A stretch of 64,000 nucleotides of DNA from Gelatoporia subvermispora B (Eukaryota; Basidiomycota; Agaricomycetes; Polyporales; Gelatoporiaceae), in contig KB445807.1 in the NCBI GenBank assembly GCA_000320605.2, positions 38,809 to 102,808 on the forward strand. Direction: 5' to 3'. The position numbers and the translations under genes are program-made. The number at the start of each line of letters is the position of its first letter. Positions within the stretch are counted from its first letter, which is position 1. The notes under the pieces were generated by a model. That model ran no database searches. It had not been told where the DNA came from and saw only the letters and a list, made by a program, of their open reading frames with translations. Below are positions 52,740 to 64,000 of the stretch, piece by piece.

Positions 52740-55700
52740 CTACAGTGGCTGATGACCTGCCAAACAACAGAGAACATCCTCTTCCAGAAGTCTGGGTTGC
52801 TCCAAAGACCATGGCCACAGTCTACTCACAGTCTACACATCCCAGTTTTCTGACCTCCATGACATGCTGGCCCTCTTGTCTGATCCTCCTCCTGGTGTTT
52901 TGGCCTTCCTCATGCTGTATTCTAATAGCTCATCCGCAGCGTGTCGGTCACAACTGTCACTCACAACGATAACAATGCCATCACCCTTAGCAGTAATGAT
53001 AAAGATATTCCCGAACCACCTTCAGTGGATCTGGAGGATGAGCTCAGGGGACAATGATTTTTGCTTCTTGATTATCTTATCTCTCTTTCTTCCACCTACA
53101 GAGCAGCTTTTAAGCTGCTGGACTTCCATGGTCTATGCTTTTTTTAAGCCATATGTTGACATTATTCACAAAACAAATAGGCATCGCGTACATATATTTA
53201 GCTGCGCAAACCGTGGCTGTACTGAGAAGGTTAAGCACTACCTTAACACCCAGAACTTCACCTCAATGTCTAACCTTCAGAAGCACGCTCACCCTGCTGG
53301 GGTGAGAAAGCGCTCACTGCAGCCAGCAAGCAAAATGACATCGGAATTGCACACACAGCCATTTAGAAGTTTGAGCGTAGTAGCTCTATCACTGCTGCTT
53401 TCAACCATGTTTCCAGCACATGTATTACTAATGCTAACTACCAGCATACTGTGATTAAAGCGAGGTATATCATCCTGTCAAATATACTGATCTCTTAGTC
53501 CTTTATTAATGTGTTTAGAGCTGTGATTATATATTGGTGCTCAGAAGCTAGCGCCTGTTCAGTACAGTCCTAGATGAGAGCTTCAAGTGCCTATGAAAAC
53601 AGGAGGGCCTGAATATCAGCTTCCTTTAGTAGCAATTATCTTGCGCGATATCCATGTAGCCTTCAAGGGAGCTCAGAATTGTATTGAATGTCTTCTAAAA
53701 GGGTGTCATTACTCATGTTATTACTCATAACATCTATCTGAAAAACTGATTAATACAGGTTTATATATTTTAGAAGTATTTAGGCCAACTGAGCTTCGCT
53801 ACGGATTGCTGGACTTTTTACCGTCTATTTCTATTACAATGGCAAACCTATAAGTCTGCTTCTCAATATTATCAAGTGACCCTGGTTGCACTCCAGTCTT
53901 AATCTGGCAGACACTTTTGCAGCAATTCTTGATGAGTACAGCTTGCATAACAAGGTACAACACATCTGCATATGTCTCTGTTCTATTACTTATTATTTTG
54001 TGCTTAGATACTCGGAATTACTGCTGACAATGTCACAGCAAATGATGTAATGGTCTACAAGCTGCAAGACCTTCTTAAAGAGTTTCCTGGGAACTCAAAT
54101 CACATGCGCTACTTGACACACAGTGAACCTTATCGTAAAGAGATCTATGCAACAATTTGACTTATCTAAGAATGCCAATGATGTGCTAACTGAGGCTCAA
54201 GCAGTGCTGACTGACATTTTCCCAATCTCAAGCTAAATGACTCTAAAGAAGACAATGCTGACCTTGACAATGAGCTTTCAGATGATGAAGATGCCCTGGC
54301 AGGTAGACATGCATACTTGTCCATGGAGAGCACAAGCAGCTTGACAGCAATGTGAAGCCCATCAAGCTTGTGCTTAGAAAGAAAGCTTTGGTTCCCCTTG
54401 TGTGTTTTCTTTACCATCAGCTGACTAAACCTTCTGACATATTCAAAGGCTGTCATTTGCCATCATACACTTCTCAATATGACTGCTCCTGGCATGGTTC
54501 AGCGTGTTGAAGAAACTTGATCTTCCGAAGAGGAAGATGCCTTGTGATGTGGCAACATGCTGTAACTCTACCTTGAAATGCTCCAGTATGATCTGGAATA
54601 TTGTGACACCATTGATAACATGATAATATCACCAGTGACCAAATGACAGACTTACACAAGTTTGAACTGAGTGACAATAAATGGGAGGTTGTGTCACAGC
54701 TCATGGACGTTCTAAGGTAGGCTCAGCCACTCAATGCTCAATACTCTCACCAGCTGATGATTGTCTGATTCTTCTGTTTTTTTCCAAGCATGCAACTGAA
54801 TTTTTCTCATGTGCAATACCCAATCTTGCAACTGCCATACCTGCTATGACACCGGAAATGCGGTGGCACAGGAATATGAGCTCTAAGAAGCCATGGTTTG
54901 AACTTTGCATCTTCGGAGTCCATTTCTCATAGACCTTCTGGATTTGGATTTGTCATTCAGATAATTCAAGTGCGAACTTGGAGCAGTTCCGGGGTAGCTA
55001 CATCTCATGTACTAGCCATTAGAAGTACAGACCAAAACTAACAGTTGATGATAAATAAACCTTGGAGCCTCCGTCCTGACTTGCTGAGAGCTCCTAGAGG
55101 CTAGTTGACATTCTGAAATTCCAGTTACTGCTTTCTTTTTAGCACTGTAAAAGTGATACTGTCATCCAAAGAGAAAAAAAGAAATATATTAACTTCTGAG
55201 CCCCCAGAAGGTGCAGGACTTAGCTAGAGGCCTTTCAGAGATCCACAGGCTGGTCCCAGAGAGCGTACAGGAGATTCCAAGAGTATAGTGTTGCAGAGGC
55301 AAGAAAGGAGTGGGGCTCCGAGGTGGAAAATACTGATTGCATGAGGCTCTGAGTTTCCACAGGTATGTTAACGAGTTCTGCGATATACTAACAGTGGTCA
55401 GGGCCCTTGACAGTGATTAGGGCAAAGAAGCGACCTTCCAGCAGTGGTTCTGGGGCATGAAGGATACCTGATAGTAGTCAGATGAGAAAGCAACTTTCTC
55501 GCGGATGAACATGCTCAATCCCTGACACCCCAGGAGCAGGAATTACACTGCCATAGACTATATTAACAAGACCCTGATCAATGCATCAACCAACCATTGC
55601 TACTTGTCACGTATCCGCGCAGCCTTTCGCTCTAGGAAAAGCGACCCTTGACAAGTACTATGACAAGACAGATCATTTGGAGGTTTATCGGATCACAATG

Positions 55701-56780
55701 GGTATATTCACACCATGTCTTATGCTTATTTTCATGCTAATCTAAATCATGAGTACTTCATCTCTGCTACAAGCTCTTGTACTTCAAGATGGCTGGCTGA
55801 GAGCAAGAGTTGATTGATACCACTAAGGACATTGTTTATGCTAAGTGGACATACAAATATGCAGACATTGCAAGTGAGCTAGAACTTGCAGAAAGGTCTC
55901 GGGCTAGGCAGAAACTTGGAGAAGTATGTTCCTTCTATTCTGTTATTATATTAGCGGAATTTATAGTGGGTTTCTGCGCCATTGAGAGAGTTGTTGCGGA
56001 GTTTCTGCAATGAGCCCATAATGATGCAGAATTGTGGAATCACCTCCAAAGCCACTTCCGGTTTTGAGATATTGCAGGCTCGTTGCGAGCTATGTGTTGC
56101 GAGTGTGCCGTCTTGACATGGCTTATATCATAGTATTGTGGCATCAGGCACATGGAACATACCATATCAGGTACTACACTCAAGCTCCAACTGCGTGGTG
56201 CCACAGTGCAGCAAGACAACATAACACCATGGAAGTGAGCTGCATTTGGGGGAATTCACACCAGAAACGTGTTGCAGGAGTGTAACAAAGTTCTTTAATG
56301 ACCTCAAAACGCATCTTGGAAACAGGTTAGAAATGCTCACTGTGAATTTCCCTATTGATGCTCATTATCATTTTTGTGCTGTGAAAGCGGTCTAAGAATA
56401 TGTTTAATAACATGTTCTCGTTGAAAACTGGCGCCTCATTTCAAGATACTTGTAATGAATTAGACCGATATCTTGTAGCCAATTGCAAGGAGGCAGTTAA
56501 TGACATGATATGTTGGTGGTATCAGTACCACCATTAATATTCTCGGCTCTCCCGGATGACCATAAATTACTTGAGCATTCCCAGTAAGCAATTCTTTGAT
56601 GACTATTATCATAACTGGCTTTGCTCATTCTGCTGTGATTACTGTTAGCTACGTCCATGGACATTGAGCATGTTTTTAGTTGTGGCTGCCTGCTTCTGTC
56701 ACATGTTCGAAATAGGCTATTTGCACATTTGGTTTGTGCACTCCTTTGCTTGAGAGACTGGTTCCAAGTGGGATTCTGAA
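52740..56780 (+). mobile_element. Decayed hAT-family DNA transposon
   Basis: Plus strand, with many stops. A BED-type zinc-finger segment lies near 53,140-53,300 (HIFSCANRGCTEKVKHYLNT, then SMSNLQKHAHPAG). RNase-H-like core pieces follow near 54,005-54,130 (ILGITADNVTANDVMVYKLQ, KEFPGNSN) and 54,500-54,560 (LKKLDLPKRKMPCDVAT). Next are FFSCAIPNLATAIPAM near 54,800 and the C-terminal dimerisation region near 56,640-56,780 (SMDIEHVFSCGCLLLSHVRN, then ALLCLRDW). These match hAT transposases common in agaricomycetes. No intact reading frame remains and terminal repeats were not found. Confidence 0.75.
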
Positions 56781-56999
56781 AAGAGAAAACTATTAATATC
56801 ATTGTAGTGTTTCTGCATTGAATAGGTAATACAGTTGCTAATTAGGCTACTGAGACCCTTTATACATAGTCTACTCAAACGAAATTGTGCACTGTCGTGC
56901 TACGACCCATTGACCCTTCGGCACCCATGGGACCTGCAGGTAACCCGTGCAGAATCTGTATCCTTTGACACAGGTTGGTAACCCATCCAGGTGTGGGTA

Positions 57000-57818
57000 C
57001 AGGTCTAGGCACTAGTGCACACCATGGGTATACCCGCAGGTATCTTGTTTTCTACCCATACCCACACGGCTTTGCAACCCGTCATACGGGCATAGGTAAG
57101 ATGCGGGTTGGGCAGGTTGGACATGGGTCTCATGGGACGTGCAGTACTGGCAGGCCCCTGCTTCAATGCGGTGACATAGGCCTCTTTACCCCAGCATGCC
57201 TTTGGGTGCTTGTGTAGGTTTGTAGTTGACGCTGAGTCACTTGTATTGAGATAGCGCCTAACGAGTTTGATGCATCTAGTATTCACACACTTGAAAACAT
57301 GTGCACGGTTGCTTTTCAAATTATGGTAAACCTTCACATCGGGGTTAAATAGCGCATAAATGGATGCATTCCAGCCCTTCTGCAGGTGGGCTTCTCAAGT
57401 GTGTGAGTACTCTTTTTGATGCAAAACTATATTGGTACTCACCTGGCTCTTCAGTCGTGGTTTCCTCCTCCTCCTCATTATCAAGAACAATGACTGTGTC
57501 AGTCTGCTTCCCAATTGGGACAGGGAGGATGCCCTTCCCAGGCGGGCCAGTTTTTTTGATGGCAGATCCAGTGCGACTGATGTTTGATATCAATATAGTG
57601 CAGTTTACATTTGATGTTGAGATAGTAGTGGTGCGGCTGACATTTGACAGTGGTCCAGTATGAGTGACATTTGATAAGGGTGCCATCTCTGAGTCCTTGT
57701 TGCTTGTAGGGCTGGTACGGCTTTTTTTGCGAGATTCAGTATTCTCTGACTCTTCTGCAGCAGTAGCAGCAGCCTTTTCGGTGGGCTTGTGTTTATGGGG
57801 CGGGTGTTCGGGAGCCAT
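57000..57818 (-). mobile_element. N-terminal part of a second hAT transposase (truncated)
   Basis: The minus-strand frame starts at 57818 with MAPEHPPHKHKPTEKAAATA. It has a Ser/Thr-rich stretch with repeated SNV(T/S/N) words and an acidic run DNEEEEETTTEEPGEYQ. An intron-like break near 57,340 follows. The next frame has a BED-type zinc finger, HVFKCVNTRCIKLVRRYLNT, then TTNLHKHPKACWG, typical of hAT N-termini. The catalytic core is absent. It ends in a sequence rich in acccatgggta words, which recurs near 63,420-63,530. Confidence 0.7.
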
Positions 57819-57829
57819 CAGATTACCAG

Positions 57830-58354
57830 AAGCAAGGAAGATTTGCGAATCATAGACATTGAGGCTGGCTTGTTGTCCAGATTATCTAAAGTGAAGTTCC
57901 CAGGTCTAAGGTCCTTGCAGAGCTTCATACCCTTTTTCACTCTGTTCATCAAAGCTTCCAAGGTTTGACCTTCCTGCTTTCTGATAGACAACAAGTCATG
58001 ATAGGCATTTCAGCGATTCCCAGGGGCCTAGTAAAGGTGTACTTCAGCCAGCTTCTTCTACATAGACACTGGGTCATCCTTAATGCTCTCGAAATAGATC
58101 CTCTGGTCATCCTTCGCCATAATATAGATTCACCCAGCAGCCTTGTCCACAAAGTGGTCCCAGTTGGCAGCAGTAATGATGATACCAGGGGTAGTGGATG
58201 CTTCGGAGGTTGCAGAAAGGTGAGCTTTGGTGAGGGAGCCTTGAACTAGGTGCCACAGGCCTTGGGTATAAAGCCAGGCTTGCATCCCTTGGCACCATGA
58301 GCCATAGTTAGAGGAGTTGAGCTTTGAAACAGTGAGGGAAGAGTTGGAGGACAT
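57830..58354 (-). mobile_element. Copia gag fragment (5' part)
   Basis: The minus-strand start at 58354 reads MSSNSSLTVSKLNSSNYGSW, then GMQAWLYTQGLWHLVQGSLT, the conserved beginning of agaricomycete copia gag proteins. Frameshifts follow. The last recognisable piece, near 57,835, ends at the start of the hAT fragment. It may be the 5' end of the same copia element whose pol lies at 45.7-48.8 kb, separated by later insertions; the sequence allows but does not prove this. Confidence 0.7.
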
Positions 58355-59096
58355 GGTTAGAGACAGGAGAAGTCAGGATGTGCAGGTTTGATGGCAGTTG
58401 CTTGTGCAATGGAATAGAGGATGGACACCTGTTGAGGTGAGCCCAATTACCAGCCAGCTGAAATGACCAGTAATCAGGATAAAGTTGCCTACTGGCTGCC
58501 CAGCAGAAGCTACAGTAATGCAAACTAATTTGCTACTTATGTAGAGTAACTATGGACTTCTAATGTCATCTTGGACACAGTCTTCAAGCTCAGTTCAGCG
58601 AAGCCGTCTCGTAGCGCTTGCCGAATTGTCAAGTGACAAGGACAAGTGTGGTTTCGGCAGACAGGGTCTACCTACCATGCCATCAAACATGCTATTATCA
58701 GAAGATACCGTTAAAGCTGTGTGTAAACGTGCCTTTCAGAAGTGCCTGCAGCTCAAAGACAATATGCCCAAAGGCATGAGCATTGTGCAATAGTGGGGAG
58801 TAAATGAACAATACTTAAGCTACACGTTGTGAAAAATGACTTGGTTAATTAGCTCAATAGGCATCACTATCTGGTGGGGGCATTCCTCACATGGGACTAC
58901 TTAGCTATCATGTTGACATTAGTATCGAGCAAGCGCATTTTCTCAAGTGTAGGAATTACAAGCACGAAATAGCATAACCATCTCAAGGGGGACATCATAG
59001 AAGCGCTGCAGGTGCACTAGTGGACTCCAGCATTGTACTACAATCTGCCCACAACTATGCGGAGAGTGGTGTGTTACTTGTGGCCCAGTTGTTAAC
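58355..59096. other. Intergenic repeat-region sequence, no gene recognised
   Basis: About 740 bases. The first part probably contains the leader or long terminal repeat of the copia gag fragment. The rest shows no recognisable coding sequence. Confidence 0.4.
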
Positions 59097-59500
59097 ACCT
59101 CATACAATGTGAGATGTATTGTTAGTGCACCACATTCACAATGTGGGACACATTATTAGCGTGGTATATAAACAATATGGGACACATTGTGGCATACTTT
59201 TGAAAAGCCCTGGAGCACATTGTATGCATCTGTGACAATATGGAGCACATTGCATGCATTTGTAACAATGTGAGCCACATTGTAGTAGGTACTTGTAACT
59301 ATTCTGAAGCACATTGTACACATCTGTAACAGTGTGAGCCGTATTGTAGTACCTAAATGTGATGATATGGGCCTTAAAGTGACAATTTTTCAAGGTTGCT
59401 ACTAAATCAGCTATTACACATTGAAAAAATTGAAAAATATAATGATATATTGTACTTATTTTCAAACAATATGGCTCACATTGTAATATTTGTCAGGTGC
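59097..59500. repeat. Cluster of imperfect palindromes around acaatatgg/cacattgt
   Basis: Words of the type acaatgtgggacacatt and acaatatggagcacattg recur at least eight times, spaced 20-60 bases apart. Each is an imperfect inverted repeat. The same words occur inside the arms of the long-inverted-repeat element that follows directly, so the two are probably related. Confidence 0.75.
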
Positions 59501-60305
59501 AATGTGGCTCATATTGTGATAGCTTAACCCAGCCCCAGGTTGGGTTAATGACAATATTGCCCACATTGTAATAGCTTAACCCAACTCCAGGTGGGGTTAG
59601 TGACAGTTGAGCTCACATTGTAATGACTTAGTCTAACCCTAGGGTAGCTGAGTAGGGTAGTTCTAGATTTAGACAATTTCAGATTTAGACGATTATAATT
59701 TATGTTCAGCATAGACTTTTAGAATAGTTCTATCACTCTATATTTATTTTATATTTTTCCAAACTGAGATAGCTTATAGCACTCTGATGTATAACAATTG
59801 TTGGCTTTATTCTAGTAGCAGTTTGATTAAAGGCTTAGTTGATATAACTTTAGACTAGCTGCTATGTGGCCACACACAGCTATACAAGGGCTTGTTTATA
59901 TTATTTATACACAAGTTTATCTTTCTCATCAAGACTACTATGCCCATGTCTAGATGTACCTTTGCGCACTGACTAATCTGTACCTCTGTCTATCTATAAC
60001 TTTTCATACTTCTTACTGCCAATATGCATTATCACAGCAAATTCTTCAAGGATTTCACTACTGTTGAATTATTTGCACTATTATATAGAGTCAACTGTGA
60101 AACCTAGCAAAATAGCATCAATTGTAATTGTCTTACCCTAAAAGCATCCCACTAACCTACCCTAGGGTGAGGCTAAGCCATCACAATGTGAGCTTTACTG
60201 TCACTAACCCTACCTGGAGTTGGGTTAAGCTATTACAATGTGGGCAATATTGTCACTAACCCAACCTGGGGCTGGTTTAAGCTATCACAATATAAGCCAC
60301 ATTCA
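59501..60305. mobile_element. Element with about 148-base terminal inverted repeats
   Basis: The arm 59501-59648 recurs in reverse complement at 60156-60305 with roughly nine in ten bases alike. Each arm is itself built of two and a half units of about 52 bases: cacattgtaatagcttaacc, then ccaggt(t)gggttagtgac. The 507 bases between the arms are AT-rich and encode no recognisable protein. This is the form of a non-autonomous fold-back transposon. Target-site duplications were not established. Confidence 0.75.
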
Positions 60306-61813
60306 AGCTGTGGTGCGATTACATGGCCTCGCAGCCCTTCTCCAGAACCACCAAACCCATCACCCTGCCTGCCCACTTGTGGCTGCTGCGAGAAGGCCTG
60401 CGTTGCTCGCATTCCAGACATTCTGCCTTAGCCTCGCTGCGCCCTTATAGCTGGACGCGGGCTTGCTGCACTCTCACTCAAGGCAGAACCAAGCTCAGGC
60501 AAGCCCCCTTCCCCGGCAACTCACACCCTCTTAACCTATAACGGCACTTACTCGCATATTTGGAGAACTTCGCAAGTAAACTTGTCCAGCAGGCCGTGCA
60601 ATGAACGCTCTCGCAGGATAAACGGCAGAGCCATCTAAGCTGGCTGCAGGCACACTCAAATTTGTGGCTGTTGTTCGGTTACCCTCCTCTAGAACACTCT
60701 CACAACTATGCCAGGTTCCCACGCCCTTCGTGTTCGCATGCCACATGTGGTTCGCCCTCGAATGTGCTCTCGCTGAGGCGGCGTGCATCCTCTGCATGTG
60801 GCACTGCTGGCTGTTAGCAATTCGCCCAGTGCAGATGCGTAGGTGCCAGTATGCAGTTGGTCGCCAGCAAGTGCATGAATGCAAATCTGCGTTCAGGCCC
60901 AAGTACGTACCATTTTGGGCACAAGGCCAAAATCTTGGGGCAGTCGCGCAGGATCGCCAGCTTTGGTGACGTGTCGATCATGGAATGGCACACTGCTTCC
61001 ATCCTCCTTCTCTGGTGCTGCAATGGGCGCAGTGGCTACCTCTGCTGCCAGCCCATACTCATATGCGAAGGTCAGCGGTGCTGGTAATCTTACGAGAATA
61101 CCGTGCAGGTCCAAGATTCACGCTGTGCACCCTTCGTGTGCTACCTTTGCGCGCTAGACCCAAGCGCTCTGCGAGAGCTGTGGTGACCAGCAGTACGCGG
61201 CTGCCTAGACGTGCGGTATAAGTACTATATTGAATAGCTACACTGCGATGCACGCAGTTTCTTCCTGCCCAGTAACAGCCTCAGAGTGGCCCCACGGCAC
61301 GTGGGCGGGTGCAGGTGTGGATTAGCATGCATTCTGTGCTGGCCTTCCACCAGAGCTTATGCAGCAGGCATGGGAAGCCTGCACTGTGCTGACTCCCTTC
61401 ATACTGGAGAAGCGAGTGCAGCAGCTTTTCTCCACCATCCTCGCACAACTGAAATAGGTGCTGGTGCCGCAGTAAAGTTGGGCGTTAGCATTTCAAGCAG
61501 TGCAGATGCGCAGCAGCCAGGAGGTGGCCTGGCACCAGTAGTCTTGCAAGTGCAATGTGATATTACAATACCAGGGCGTTGAGATAGGGGGTGCCTTTGC
61601 ACGCGCGCAGGTAGATGAGCTTGGGGGAGGCAGCCAAGGCCTCGCTAAGGTGGTTCTTTAGCAAAGCAAGCACAAGCTCCCCGAGTGCAGTCACTTTGTC
61701 GGGTGTTAGCGGCTCGTGGTAGTTAAAGTGTGTGGGACTGGAAGAGCAGGGAGGACACATAGGGCGTTTGATGAGAGGCCGGGCACTCATCGCAGGGGCT
61801 TGGTGCAAATCAC
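60306..61813. other. GC-richer stretch with short frames, no gene recognised
   Basis: About 1.5 kb between repeats. Short frames exist on both strands (for example minus 60814-61023 and 61563-61808) but none resembles a known family or has clear codon bias. It may be an old repeat or part of a decayed gene. Confidence 0.35.
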
Positions 61814-62281
61814 TTGGTCACACCTATCCTATCTACAAGTCAGCAAAATTCCAAAAACACCTGCAAAGACCATGGTATTCAGCATCTTCCTGTGTTCTAT
61901 CCCAGCGACCATCTATTGCCTATCGCAGGGCTTCCAGTCCGCAACGGGTTCAAGTGCAATGTGTGCAACAAAGCAGCAGGAAGCAAAGAGTATATGGAGA
62001 AACATGTTCACAGGGACCATGCTGGCTTCCAAAACTCTCTTGTGACCATTGTTGTAGCATGCTCGATCCAGCAGTATAATACTCAGGGAACTACTACTCG
62101 AATGGCGTTTTGCATGTATTCTCCTGAAGGTGATAGCCGATCGGACTTACCTGGTCAAGAGTCTTTTGCTGACTTTGTCAAATCAATAAGTCTCTCACTA
62201 CCACCATTGTACTTAGCCCACCCAGAACAGTCAGTATATCAGCCCTTGGTTGACATTCACTCACTGGCACACATTTACTAA
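61814..62281 (+). pseudogene. C2H2 zinc-finger protein fragment of a repeat-associated family
   Basis: An open frame of 155 codons has one clear finger, C-x2-C-x12-H-x4-H, in FKCNVCNKAAGSKEYMEKHV HRDH. It is preceded by HLLPIAGLPVRNG. This resembles the N-terminal zinc-finger segment of large orphan proteins spread through agaricomycete genomes, often beside transposons. After the stop at 62281, further pieces of the same kind of protein seem to continue in broken frames to about 62,970 (for example SKSQICQQYLQYTF). It is therefore probably a decayed gene. Function unknown. Confidence 0.5.
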
Positions 62282-63640
62282 AGCCCATTCTATCTCAATT
62301 TTTCGCCCCTTTGTCGCTGCATCCACTGATGCAGATTTCCGCTTCTTGTCCCAGATAGTGCAGAGCTACTATGACACTACCTTGAACCTCATCAAATCTC
62401 CAAGTTGATTGGTGCTGCAGCGGCTCAAAACAGACGATCCAGCTAAGGAGTGAGTGTTTCCCTATTACTGCGTTCCAGAGTACTGATAGCAAGAGCCAAA
62501 TTTGCCAGCAGTATCTTCAATACACCTTTTCGTGAGCACTAGCAAGCGCATACACACACCGATTATGATACATGTTGTAAAAGGCCAGTGCCTAGAATAC
62601 TGTACAAGAATGCCTACCAGCATCAAGATGAGCATGGTATCACCCTGCCTGAAGATTCACCCCGATGATGACAAAACAACACTTCAGCTTGGTTTGACAA
62701 TTGTGATATCTTCCCGATTGATGGGTGTGTGGAAGAAGTACCAGGAGCATACTTGGTCAGAGGAAGTGAAACAAGCAGCATTTGAGGAGTATGCATCTGC
62801 TCTTCTGGATGGAGATAATGGGAAGGGGATTATGAAGGAGATAGTGATTAAGATAGGGATAATGAGGATGGTGAGGATATTAGAAAAGACGAGGAGAACT
62901 GCTAGTTACAACAGTACAGGCTATGATATTCCAGTTCTGTTGTGTAAGAGAAATTATGTAGCCCAGTAGCTTTTCCCCACAGGGTTTGTTGATGCACCTA
63001 CGGCTATAAGATAGCTACCATGTATATTTCCCAATTTGTATGCATTTTTCTTCTATCTTGCTATCTGTACTGTATTTTAAGAGTTGTGCAGATGAATAAG
63101 GCATTGTAATCTGGAGATTATGCAAACAACACGTGTGACCAAAGTGTTGGAACTCGACTAGGTGACAAGAGGTTACTGGGCATGGACGCGCCACAAGGAC
63201 ACGAGGCTACAGTACATGTCTATATGTTGCAATTCTGCTTACCTAATTTATAGTTCAGTTTGTCGCGATTCACGTCTGAGCACCTCAGTCTTTACCTACA
63301 TGGAGACTGAGAGGAGTTATTACTTCATGCAATACAAAGATGTTAAGTAACGCTCCCGATTAAAAAGAAACTTAAAGTCTAGTAGCTACCATCCTATGTC
63401 CCTTGTAGTGCATTTCAAGGGTACATCCGTGGGTGTATGCACCTAGGTAGTAGTGCTCACCATGGGTACAGGTATGGGTCAAGGGCTGCTAACCTGTGAT
63501 ACCCGATGGTAACCCGTGGGCCACCATGCACCCAACGTAGCATGATTGACTCCTGTATCCTTGCTTATATTATACATATCAGTCCAAACTCTAATCCCGA
63601 TACATGTTGTGCGACCCAGCACAGAAAACTGTTTGCACTT
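62282..63640. other. Broken continuation of the zinc-finger remnant, then AT-rich repeat sequence
   Basis: Frames to about 62,970 may be the decayed rest of the zinc-finger protein. From about 63,415 to 63,530 there are words such as caccatgggtacagg and acccgtgggcc. These resemble the sequence near 56,930-57,130 next to the truncated hAT. Nothing else is recognised. Confidence 0.4.
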
Positions 63641-64000
63641 AGAGCTCTCCCCAGGGAAGATTGTGGCAGCTTTATTTCTTTGCTTCTCCTTGTCAAAGAC
63701 ATTGACAAGGAGGTCATTCAGGCCGCTTTCAGGACTGAAGACACCAATAGGCGTCGCTCTGAGGCTGCTACCAGAGACCAGGCCCTTGCTGTTTTGGCCA
63801 AACTGCTCTGTAACTTCTGTGGTGCTGAAGAACACACTGAATCCCAGTGTTTTGCCTATCAGAATGCGCAGAAACAGGCCAAACAGCGGCGCCAGGAGAA
63901 GAAAAAGAATCATGGTGACAAGCAGAAGGCTCACCAGGCCCAGGCTCAGGACAATTCCTCTGCCAATACCCCTACTTCTTCTGATGTGGAAGAAGCTGCT
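63641..64000 (+). mobile_element. Copia gag, C-terminal part with CCHC zinc knuckle (runs off the right edge)
   Basis: The plus-strand frame is open from about 63641 to the window end without a start codon of its own. It reads RALPREDCGSFISLLLLVKD, then AFRTEDTNRRR, then the zinc knuckle CNFCGAEEHTESQC (C-x2-C-x4-H-x4-C), then a Lys/Gln-rich basic tail. This is the end of a copia gag protein in good condition, unlike the other copies in the window. The upstream gag part is not in frame here. The rest of the element should lie to the right. Confidence 0.8.

Overview
The window is nuclear DNA of a filamentous basidiomycete, most likely an agaricomycete (mushroom or polypore relative). Its genes are cut by many introns of about 50-70 bases with GT..AG ends. 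The gene set is typical of that group: NoxR, an SLT2-type MAP kinase, agaricomycete TKL kinases, a trifunctional TRP1 and an ArmH-like flavin-dependent halogenase. The transposon remnants match families common in mushroom genomes.

From 1 to 42.6 kb the DNA is GC-richer and carries genes. In order: noxR (minus, cut by the left edge); a short-chain dehydrogenase (plus); two tandem aldo-keto reductases (plus) with identical 10-exon structures; a small Zn2Cys6 zinc-cluster protein (plus); the cell-wall-integrity MAP kinase SLT2/MPK1 (minus); two tandem 20-exon genes (plus), each fusing a degenerate MAP-kinase copy to a TKL-type kinase domain; an NmrA-like NAD(P)-binding protein (minus); a flavin-dependent halogenase (minus); a mitochondrial-carrier-like membrane protein (minus); PDAT (minus, 17 exons); and TRP1 (plus), which shares a 405-base divergent promoter with PDAT. 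All exon models were built by hand from splice signals and family conservation. Summed exon lengths divide by three in every model.

From 42.6 kb to the right edge the DNA is AT-richer and made of repeats. It holds a fold-back element, a 988-base assembly gap, a decayed Ty1/copia pol (minus), a decayed Ty3/gypsy gag-pol (minus), a decayed hAT transposase (plus), a second hAT N-terminus and a copia gag start (both minus), a long-inverted-repeat element, a C2H2 zinc-finger remnant, and the gag of another copia element (plus) running off the right edge.

The most notable observation is the kinase cluster at 13.8-26.1 kb. An intact SLT2 gene lies beside two tandem genes whose N-terminal halves are recognisable SLT2 copies keeping several exon lengths exactly. 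In both copies the DFG Asp, the HRD Arg, Lys and Asn, the glycine loop and the TEY motif are lost. Each copy leads without interruption into a helical linker and a TKL kinase domain that keeps its catalytic residues. This looks like a locally born pseudokinase-kinase fusion family that has since been held intact by selection. Genes around it (AKRs, SDR, NmrA, halogenase) suggest redox and secondary metabolism, but no polyketide synthase, peptide synthetase or terpene synthase is visible here.
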